Shown piece after piece: positions 56,392-64,000 of a DNA stretch of 64,000 bases. Below the pieces are notes generated by a model that did not search any database, was not told the DNA's origin, and saw only the letters and a list, made by a program, of their open reading frames with translations. Position numbers and translations under genes: made by a program. This DNA is from Heloderma charlesbogerti (taxonomy: Eukaryota; Chordata; Lepidosauria; Squamata; Helodermatidae). Within the stretch, counting starts at the first letter, position 1, and every line of letters starts with the position of its first letter. The stretch lies in NCBI GenBank assembly GCA_026122225.1, contig JANEZZ010002359.1:434001-498000 (forward strand), in the 5' to 3' direction.

Positions 56392-57180
56392 AAATGTTAC
56401 GCTGGAGGTTCCAGTTTCACATTTCTCCTTTTTTATGTGAATGCCAGATGTGTCAAAACGATGTAGGACTTCTTGAAGTCGTTCAGCAAGTTCTTCCTCT
56501 ATTTATCCCATGAGCAGGACATCGTCAAAATATGGTACAACACCTGGAATCCCAGAAAGTAGAGTTTCCATGAATTGTTGGAACAGTCCAGAGGCCACAG
56601 AAATTCCAAATTGCAGACGCTTTACTCGGAATGCCCCTTGATGAGTGATTATTGTTTGGGCATCTGCTGTAGAATCATAAACAACCAATTGTTGATATGC
56701 TTGGGCCAGATCAAGTTTTGCAAAGACCTTTCCTCCACCAAGAACAGCAAAGAGTCTATTGACAACAGGCACTGGGTATGGATGCTGCTTCAGTGTCTTA
56801 TTCACAGTGCACTTGTAATCCCCACACAGTCTCACCTTCCCATTAGGCTTTAATACTAGCACAATGGGTGTAGCCCACTGTATCTGTGTAACTGATTCTA
56901 GCACACCTTGCTTGATGAGATGCTCAAGCTCTTCTTCAATTTTTTCCTGCAATGCAAAAGGCACATTCCTGGCTTTCATGCAAATTGGTGCAATAGATGG
57001 ATCCAGATGGAGTGACATTGGCTTCCCCTTGTATTCTCCCAGTTCTTCAGAAAACACCCTTGGAAATTTATTATTAATTGCTGCAAGCCAACCTGTAGTA
57101 AGGGTGTGAATTCCTTGAACACTAATCCCTATTGATGAGAACCAGTTTCTCCCCAAGAAGTTTTTCCTCTGCCCCTCCAC
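56380..57180 (-). pseudogene. Gypsy reverse transcriptase
   Basis: Frame 57180-56503: FPRVFSEELGEYKGKPMSLH, LIKQGVLESV, WATPIVLVLKPNGKVRLCGD and FAKLDLAQAYQQL, ending at the active site YFDDVLLMG, followed by a TAA at about 56505. The thumb region (EEELAERLQEVLHRFDTSGI) continues in the same frame. The catalytic YxDD is intact. Confidence 0.92.
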
Positions 57181-57216
57181 AATTATAAGTGGAACCTTCC
57201 CTTGGAAGGAGCCATA

Positions 57217-57729
57217 CTAAACATCTACAGTGCAGCATCCAAAGATATCGACCTTCTTTGCATTGTAATCATGCAGAATGTATGATGGACTTGACAACTT
57301 TGGAGCAAGGGTCCCAGAAAATATGTGCTTAAAGGTGTGTCTGTAAATTAGGGATACCCCAGACCCCGAATCGACTTCCATTTTGCACTTCCAGCCATTG
57401 ATTAATATGATTGCATACAACACAGAATCATGAGGTTCTTTGCCACAGACCTTCTGAATGTGATACAGCTGTTGGGTTTCATCACCCTGTGGATAACCAG
57501 CCCCATGAGATGCTAGGTGGAATGACTCCTTGTTATAGTTCCTTCGTCTTGTGCTAACAGATTTTGAATGGCAGACTTGCTCAAGGTGACCCTTCTTCTT
57601 GCAAAACCTGCACTCAGCATCCTTGAATCTGCACGGAGTCCGCTGATGTGGTCCTCCGCAGCCTGAGCAGGGATAGGTAAGCCTATCTGCACATTTTATG
57701 GAGGGTGCATTTCTTGTGTTCTGTTGACC
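57217..57729 (-). pseudogene. Gypsy gag zinc knuckle and protease
   Basis: Directly after the CR1, the frame holds a Cys-rich pair. CRFCKKKGHLEQVC is a CCHC zinc knuckle (57571-57612), preceded by CSGCGGPHQRTPC. About 65 residues later MEVDSGSGVSLI is the aspartic-protease active site, here DSG rather than DTG (57350-57381). A stop at about 57217 ends the frame before the RT. Confidence 0.85.
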
Positions 57730-58944
57730 AGAACAAATCCTGCCATACGAACCTGATCTCAATTTTTGATCAAGTAACCTCCCTTGTGGACTGTGGGAAT
57801 GCTGTAGACATAATATACCTCGACTTCAGCAAAGGTTTCAACAAAGTGCCCTATGATATCCTGATGAGCAAACTAGCTCAAAGTGGGCTAGGTGGATCCA
57901 CAGTTGGCTACAGAATTGGACTCAAAGAGTGCTTATCAATGGGATCTTCTCAAACTGGGGAGACGTAATGAGCGGGGTACCACAGGGCTCAGTCCTGCCC
58001 TCAGTGCTCTTCAACATTTTTATTAATGACTTGGATGAGGAGGTGCAGGGAATGCTGATCAAATTTGCAGATGACACAAAATTGGGCGGGATAGCTAATA
58101 CTTTGGAAGTCAGAAACAAAATTCAAAGTGATCTTGATAGACTGGAGCGCTGGGCAAAAAACAACAGAATGAACTTTAATAGGGATAAATGCCAAGTACT
58201 GCACCTAGGAAAAAGAAACCAAATGACCAGTGGCATGATGGGGGATATGTGGCTCAACGACACTACAAGCGAGAAGGATCTTGGAATTGTTGTAGCTCAC
58301 AAGCTGAATATAAGCCAACAATGGGATGTGGCTGCAAAAAAGGCCAATGCTATTTTGGGCTGCATTAATAGAAGCATAGCTTCCAAATCCCAGGAAGTAC
58401 TAGTTCCCCTCTACTCAGCACTGGTTAGGCCTCGTCTGGAGTACTGTGTCCAGTTCTGGGCACCGCACTTTAAGAAGGATGCAGACAAGCTGGAGAGGGT
58501 TCAGAGGAGGGCAACAAAGATGATCAGGGGACTGGAAACAAAGCCCTATGAAGAGAGACTGAAAGAGCTGGGCATGTTTCACCTTGAGAAGAGAAGACTG
58601 AGGGGAGATATGATAGCGCTCTTCAAGTATTTGAAAGGTTGTCACAGAGAGGAAGGCCAGGATTTCTTCTCCATCATCCCAGAGTACAGGACAGAATAAT
58701 GGGCTCAAGTGACAGGAAGCCAGATTCCGGCTGAACATCAGGAAAATCTTCCTGACTGTTAGAGGAATATGACAATGGAACCAATGACCTAGGGAGGTGG
58801 TGGGCTCTCCCACACTGGAGGCATTCAAGACGAGGCTGTTCAGCCATCCGTCGGGGATGTACTGACTTGGATTCCTGCATTGAGCAGGGGGTTGGGCTCA
58901 ATGGCCTTGTAGGCCCCTTCCAACCCTACTATTCTATGATTCTA
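57730..58944 (+). mobile_element. CR1 LINE nested in Gypsy gag, TSD TGACC
   Basis: TGACC at 57725-57729 and 58945-58949 bounds it. The RT starts at NKSCHTNLISIFDQVTSL. After one frameshift near 57930 it is open for 256 codons (57929-58699) with SGVPQGSVLPSVLFNIFIND, the intact active site FADDTKL (58064-58084), LVRPRLEYCVQFWAPHF and ATKMIRGLETKPYEERLKEL. The 3' UTR has CTTGTAGGCCCCTTCCAACC and the tail ATTCTATGATTCTATG. It is younger than the Gypsy it interrupts. Confidence 0.92.
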
Positions 58945-58949
58945 TGACC

Positions 58950-59542
58950 TTGCTGCCCCGAATTCTGAGCCTGCTTGCTTGCTCTGGATGGCATTTACAT
59001 CATCTGCATCTCTCTTGAGTTCTGTGACATATAGTGATGCAGTCTCACTGGCTTTTCGATGCCTTTTCTTGAGCCTCTGAAAATGTCAAATTTGGCTCGG
59101 ACAGGAGGCATCGTTGTAGTGCTTCATCATAAACCCCACAGACAAGGCGAACCCTCAGAATATCCTCTAGAAAATCCCCAAAGTTGCAATATTGAGAAAG
59201 ATGATGCAGTTCTGCAATATAAGTAGCAATGCCCTCTCCAGGTTGCTGCATTCGTTTGTGAAATTTAAATCTCTGCAAAATAACTGAAGGATTTGGTGAG
59301 AAATGTATATTCAATAATCCTAAAAGTTCATCAAATGTCTTAGTCTGTGGTGAGGCAGGAGCAGTGAGGGATCTTATTATGGCAAATGTCTGTGGCCCAC
59401 AAACAATTAAGAGCACAGCTCACTTTTGTTCAGGATTAGCTATCTTATTTTCTTCAAGATAGAATGAAAGTCGTTCTGCATAAGAATCCCAGGAAGAAGG
59501 TTGATTAACATCAAACTCTCCGATATGTCCAAGAACGGCCAT
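58950..59542 (-). pseudogene. Gypsy gag
   Basis: An ATG at 59540-59542 opens MAVLGHIGEFDVNQPSSWDS. A TGA at 59420-59422 (probably from an Arg CGA) interrupts before LLIVCGPQTFAIIRSL. The capsid-like core follows: TFDELLGLLNIHFSPNPSVI, LQRFKFHKRMQQPGEG, LRVRLVCGVYDEALQRCLL. A further stop lies at about 59045. The rest of gag continues beyond the nested CR1. Confidence 0.85.
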
Positions 59543-59663
59543 CTTGATTTTAATTCTCTCTTTTAAAAACAACAACAACACAGGAGTTGCTCAAGTTCTT
59601 AAGTGGATTCACAGTCCTTGCTGCGTATACAGCTCTCCGAATCCCATTCTCATCGCCAAAAAA

Positions 59664-59844
59664 TATTGAATAGGTAGTAGGAATGACTGCAGGAATCAGC
59701 AGGCCTCAAAAACAACTATTCTTTATTCAGCGCACACAGAAATGAGGGCTTAATTCCATCCACTGTTGCTGCTTCCAATTCTACAGGAGCTGCCAAGGTT
59801 CAAAAACAGTAACTAACCCATAGTACCCCCTAGAATACATAACA
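59664..59844 (-). repeat. Gypsy 5' LTR
   Basis: Starts TGTTATGTATTCTAGGGGGT on the minus strand, contains GAATAAAG (polyadenylation signal), and ends near CTACTACCTATTCAATA. Inside it follows TTTTTTGGCGATGAGAATGG, the likely primer-binding region. It matches the other LTR with a few substitutions and a small indel (the AGCAGAAACT stretch is absent here). Confidence 0.88.
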
Positions 59845-60095
59845 AACCGAAACCTGTAACGTATGGTTTGTTCTTGGGTTACAAGTCTAGGTTGTTCCTC
59901 CCCCAACAGCTCCCAATTCTGGGTTTGGATGTCACAGAGAACAACCCAGGAACAGAACATCCCCTGGTTGTTTAGGTCAGTAGCAGTGGTCAGGAGCTTG
60001 CTCCCACTTCGTCATCCAACAACGCATGGTCAACAAACCGTGGGTTGTTTGCAATGTGCAAACCAAGTCTATCATGACTGTAGCAGATATTCTTA
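59845..60095. mobile_element. Right half of a DNA element split by Gypsy
   Basis: AACGTATGGTTTGTTCTTGG, AACAACCCAGGAACAGAAC and AACAAACCGTGGGTTGTTTG form imperfect inverted repeats with each other and with the left half at 53985-54124. Outer ends not resolved. The ORF 59863-60096 is chance. Confidence 0.5.
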
Positions 60096-61590
60096 AAGAT
60101 GCAGAGAACATGAAACCTATTCAGTGTGGCCCAGTAAGTGTGCTTTCCATGAAACAAAGAAATCACAGTCTCTACTTGTGTTCCTCCACATAGAACAGAC
60201 ATGTGCGCACACACACAAATACTGATTTTGCCACACGTTTTCTTTTCTCCAAAAGAATAGCATTTGGTTTATTCAATTACCTCAGACTATGAGCCCTGCC
60301 AGAAAAAACAAAAAGAAAAAAAGGTGTTGCTATGGAGACCCAGAAACCAGGCAGCTGTTTAAACTAACGTAGCTTTTCCATCATTACCACCACCAGTGTA
60401 GATGGTTTCTTGAGTGACCATCTATGTGGTGCCACAGGAAGAAGAACACAGAAGAATAGCAGGGGACATAAGCAAAATACACTTTCATTTTAACTTGGTA
60501 AATTACTCATATTCTGCATTGTGGAGGGGTCCACATTTTCTCTAGTAGTCTGTTTGTAATTTCACACACAGAGAAAGCGATCTCATAATTTGTAAACTTG
60601 TTCCTTTTCCCAGAACATCACATCACCATTGGACAAAGTGTATATCCCCAAGTTCAAAACACCCACAAGCTCTAGCCACATAGCCATACCCTATCAACAA
60701 ACAGGATTTCTTATTCTGAAATGCTGTTCTAGTAACTTGTACTCATACAACAGTTGCTCATATTTTTAGTCAATATAACTAAACCTCATTCTGCTCCACT
60801 CTATATCTATACTTACTCACTTAATCAGCCCTATTCTTTTTCTTTTCATTAACCCTTCCTCATTATTTCTGAAATCTTATTACCGCAGGGACCTACCCTA
60901 CCCTGCCTAAATTAATCACCATTAGAAACTTCAACCAATTGCCAGCTGAAAACCTACAAAATCACCATTACACATTTCTGCATTACAAATTAAGTATGCG
61001 TTAAACATAGACTTTTGGACAAATGGGAGGAAGTTAATGTATTAATAGCATGTAATGTCTATCTGCAAATCTACATCGAAATTGCAGTCTTTCTGCAGGG
61101 AGCATCAGATCCCCTCTCTCTCCCCTACCTCTTCCTCAGACGCAGACACAGAGCAGGAAGCTTAATTTCTGGGTTTTAGATCTTTTTGGTTGTGATATTT
61201 AAACCTAGTAATGACCAAAGAAAGAAAATAAAGAGTATAAAAATACTGCATGTTTTAGAAAATTTTAAGCCAAAGGTTATAAAACTGAGGAACTATTACA
61301 TTTATTTAAATATACAGGAAAGTATTTTTTTCCAAAAGATAGTATTGTTAGAAAACGTTGTGTATTTTAATTCTACAGTACATTGCCTGAAAGGCTAGTT
61401 TCCAAAATCTTTAGTTTACAAATATCTTCCCAATATTTCCCACAACTCATATAGGCCAATAAGTTTGCAGGAGGTGTGTGGCGGGGGGGGGGGCAGGGGT
61501 AGGCAAAGGGGTGTTTGCTTGGTTTGCATTCCCTTGTACATGTGCCTTGCCTTATGTGTTTTAATTTATGTGGAGTGCTTGGATCAGCAG
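60096..61590. other. No recognised feature; G homopolymer at about 61485
   Basis: AT-rich intron sequence; no repeat family or coding potential recognised. Confidence 0.4.
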
Positions 61591-61599
61591 CTGTACGGC

Positions 61600-61725
61600 T
61601 GCACTACACTAACAGTGTAAGCCAATACACGTTCACTCAGAAGTAAGCCCCACAGTGGTCAGTGGAATTTACTCCCTAGAAATTATGCCTTTGCACATTC
61701 ACTTGGCAATAAGTCCTATTGAGTA
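61600..61725. repeat. 'CAATCCTAT' family, diverged
   Basis: CACTCAGAAGTAAGCCCC and GCAATAAGTCCTATTGAG are variants of the family words at 28448-28602. Confidence 0.45.
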
Positions 61726-61796
61726 TTGGCAGAGATTTTTCCCTTGCAATTTTACTTGCTCTCATTAAAGTACTGTGAGTACTTAAAAGTTGTTGT

Positions 61797-63090
61797 TCAG
61801 TCGTTCAGTCGTGTCCGACTCTTCGTGACCCCATGGACCATAGCACGCCAGGCCTTCCTGTCCTGCGCTCTCTCCCGGAGCGTGCTCAAGTTCATATTCA
61901 TTGCATCCATGATGCTATCTAGCCATCTCATCCTCTGCCGTCCCCTTCTCCTTTTGCCTTCAGTCTTTCCCAGCATCAGGGTCTTTTCCAGGGAGTTTTC
62001 TCTTCGCATTAGGTGGCCAAAATATTGGAGCTTCAGCTTCATTATCTGTCCTTCCAATGAGCACTCAGGGTTGATTTCCTTTAGGATGGACTGATTTGAC
62101 CTCCTTGCAGGCCAGGGGACTCGTAAGAGTCTTCTCCAGCACCACAGTTCGAAAGCATCCATTCTTCGGCGCTCAGCCTTCCTTATAGTCCAGCTCTCAC
62201 AGCCATACATTACTACTGGGAAAACCATAGCTTTGATTAGACGGACCTTTGTCGGCAAGGTGATGTCTCTGCTTCTTACTATGCTGTCTAGGTTGGCCAT
62301 AGCTTTCCTCCCAAGGAGCAAGCGTCTTTTAATTTCATGGCTACAGTCACCGTCTGCGGTGATCTTGGAGCCCAAGGAAGTAAAATCTGTCACTGCTTCC
62401 ATTTCTTCCCCTTCTATATGCCAGGAAGTGATGGGGCCAGATGCCATGATCTTAGTTTTGTTAATGTTGAGTTTCAAACCAGCTTTTGCACTCTCCTCTT
62501 TCACCCTCAACAAGAGGCTCTTGAGATCCTCTTCGCTTTCTGCCATTAGGGTGGTATCGTCTGCATATCGGAGGTTGTTGATAATTCTCCCGGCAATCTT
62601 AATTCCGACCTCTGATTCATCCAACCCGGCATTTCTCATGATGTACTCTGCATATAAGTTAAATAAGCAGGGTGACAATATGCAGCCTTGTCGTACTCCT
62701 TTCCCAATTTTGAACCAGTCGGTTGTTCCATGTCTGGTTCTTACTGTTGCTTCTTGACCCTCGTACAGGTTTCTCAGGAGACAGGTAAGGTGGTCTGGTA
62801 CTCCCATCTCTTTAAGAATTTGCCACAGTTTGTTGTGATCCACACAATCAAAGGCTTTAGCGTAGTCAATGAAGCAGAAATAGACGTTTTTCTGGAATTC
62901 TCTTGCTTTCTCCATGATGCAGCGAATGTTGGCGATTTGATCTCTAGTTCCTCTGCCTCTTCGAAACCCAGCTTGTTCTTCCGGTAGTTCTCGGTTCGCA
63001 TACTGCTGAAGCCTAGCTTGTAGGATTTTGAGCATCACCTTGCTGGCATGTGAAATGAGCGCAACCAGTTTGAACACTCTTTGGCGTTGC
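61797..63090 (-). pseudogene. BovB ORF2: RT palm, thumb and C-terminus
   Basis: Within the 456-codon frame, true RT starts after the frameshift at about 63068: ALISHASKVMLKILQARLQQ, EQAGFRRGRGTRDQIANIRC, FIDYAKAFDCVDHNKLW (first Asp intact), GVRQGCILSPCLFNLYAEYI and LRYADDTTLMA (Asp pair intact). Then come SLGSKITADGDCSHEIKRRL, YGCESWTIRKAE, WCWRRLLRVPWPARRSN and KSRTRLND. The residues before 63068 in that frame are an out-of-frame shadow. Confidence 0.92.
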
Positions 63091-64000
63091 CCTTCTTTGG
63101 AATTGGAATGTAAACTGACCTTTTCCAGTCTTGTGGCCACTGTTGAGTGTTCCAGATTTGTTGGCATATTGAATGCAGCACTTTAACAGCATCATCTTTT
63201 AGGATTTTAAATAGCTCGGCTGGAATACTGTCATCTCCGCTAGCTTTGTTGTTACTAATGCTTCCTAAGGCCCACTTGACTTCACTCTCGAGGATGTCCG
63301 GCTCAAGTTCAGTGACCGCACTATCATGGCTATCAGAGATATTCAGATCTTTCCTGTATAGTTCTTCTGTGTATTCTTGCCACCTCTTCTTAATCTCATC
63401 TGCTTCTGTTAGGTCCCTGCCTTCTTTGTCCTTTATCATGCCCGTCTTTGCACAAAACGTTTGTCCAATTTTCTTGAAGAGATCTCTAGTCTTTCCCATT
63501 CTGTTGTTTTCCTCGATTTCTTTGCATTGTTCATTTAAGAAGGCCTTCTTGTCTCTCCTTGCTATTCTCTGGAACTCTGCATTCACTTGGATATATCTTC
63601 CCCTTTCTCCCTTGCTTTTCGCTTCCCTTCTTTCCTCAGCTACTTGTAAAGCCTCATCAGACAGCCACTTGGCTTTCTTGCATTTCTTTTTCTTTGGGAT
63701 GGATTTCGTTGCTGCCTCCTGAACAATGTTACGGACCTCCGTCCATAGTTCCTCAGGCACTCTGTCTATCAGGTCTAATCCCTGAAATCTATTCCTCACC
63801 TCCACTGTATATTCATCAGGGATATGATTTAGGTCATACCTGAATGGTTTAGTGGTTTTCCCGACGTTCTTCAATTTAAGCCGAAATTTTGCAAGAAGCA
63901 GCTCATGATCTGAGCCACAGTCAGCTCCAGGTCTTGTTTTTACTGACTGTATGGAGCTTCTCCATCTTTGGCTGCAAAGGACATAATCAATCTGATTTCG
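63035..64000 (-). pseudogene. BovB ORF2: endonuclease C-terminus and RT fingers
   Basis: Open without a stop from the edge to about 63035. Motifs: SDHELLLAKFRLKLKNVGKT, FRYDLNHIPDEYTVEVRNRF, EELWTEVRNIVQEAATKSIP, NRMGKTRDLFKKI, EPDILESEVKWALGSISNNK, WPQDWKRSVYIPIPKKGNAK. The start of the protein lies beyond 64000. A short in-frame loss near QTFCAK relative to the plus copy (RDLKGTFCAK) does not break the frame. Confidence 0.9.

Larger units (their letters stand above)
54125..59844 (-). mobile_element. Ty3/Gypsy LTR retrotransposon with a CR1 nested inside
   Basis: LTRs are at both ends (59664-59844 upstream in its own sense, 54125-54311 downstream). The polypurine tract AAGGGGGAAGGAA is at 54312-54324. 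gag, protease, RT, RNase H and integrase follow in Gypsy order on the minus strand. Flanks AACCC (54120-54124) and AACCG (59845-59849) differ at one base. Stops and frameshifts in gag and pol, and the CR1 at 57730-58944, make it inactive. Without the CR1 the element would be about 4.5 kb. Confidence 0.9.
61789..64000 (-). mobile_element. BovB (RTE) LINE, nearly open ORF2, runs off the window
   Basis: The 3' tail TTGTTGTTCAGTCG is at 61789. On the minus strand the frame is open from the window edge (RNQIDYVLCSQRWRSSIQS, then CGSDHELLLAKFRLKLK, the endonuclease SDH motif, 63880-63940) through RNPKKKKCKKAKW-type sequence to AKECSN at about 63070. A net 7-base loss relative to the plus-strand copy (CAAACTGGTTGCG against CAAACTACCATACAATTGCG) then shifts the frame. 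From there it is open to the stop near 61797, with the intact active site LRYADDTTLMA. One frameshift is the only visible lesion. Confidence 0.93.

Noticed and set aside
61797..63167. Single intact 456-codon BovB ORF
   Set aside because: The first 30 or so codons are an out-of-frame read of the upstream part; the true ORF2 is broken by a 7-base net loss near 63068.
1..64000. CRISPR arrays, operons, prokaryotic mobile elements or phage
   Set aside because: No spaced direct repeats, no dense gene arrangement; LINE, SINE and splice features show vertebrate DNA. The 31-bp array has no unique spacers.

Overview
This window looks like the genome of a squamate reptile, most likely a lizard. The evidence is its repeats: BovB/RTE LINEs, a Sauria-type SINE with a BovB-like tail and a perfect target-site duplication, CR1 and L2 LINEs, tRNA-derived SINEs with CR1-like tails, hAT-type non-autonomous elements, a Gypsy element, and a DIRS-like fragment. 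There is no prokaryotic gene organisation. Nearly all long open frames are decayed transposon genes or translated microsatellites.

The only host gene I can support is on the minus strand. Two well-formed exons (22732-22907 and 11335-11433) have acceptor tracts and GT donors, join in phase (58 codons plus 2 nt, then 1 nt plus 32 codons plus 2 nt), and encode about 90 consecutive residues of a polypeptide N-acetylgalactosaminyltransferase. The best match is GALNT16. If so, 22908-64000 is upstream intron, 11434-22731 is one intron, and 1-11334 is downstream intron. I found neither the exon carrying the N-terminal membrane anchor nor the later catalytic exons.

Region by region. 1-11 kb: L2 remnant, tRNA SINE, a terminal-inverted-repeat element, a CR1 3' end split by a small palindromic element, diverged MITEs. 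11-23 kb: the two exons, a CR1 ORF1 remnant, a hAT element with 8-bp duplications, an L2 tail, a DIRS-like fragment, an L2 endonuclease fragment. 23-35 kb: more inverted-repeat elements and SINEs, a 200-bp palindrome, a 31-bp minisatellite of about 23 units. 35-42 kb: a long decayed CR1 with both ORFs, interrupted by a 5S-derived SINE and abutting an inverted CR1 piece, then a BovB tail and a solo LTR. 43-50 kb: a hAT element, an L2 split by a 1055-bp element containing a 5S-derived palindrome, and a BovB with both ends but no central endonuclease. 51-61 kb: SINEs and a three-level nest (CR1 in Gypsy in a DNA element). 61.8-64 kb: a nearly open BovB on the minus strand running off the edge.

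The most unusual structure is the element at 46164-47218. It carries two inverted copies of a 5S rRNA-derived segment around a 24-bp perfect palindrome, and lies inside an L2 whose frame rejoins when the element is removed. I do not claim a new system. Family assignments rest on motif recognition, not on database searches.
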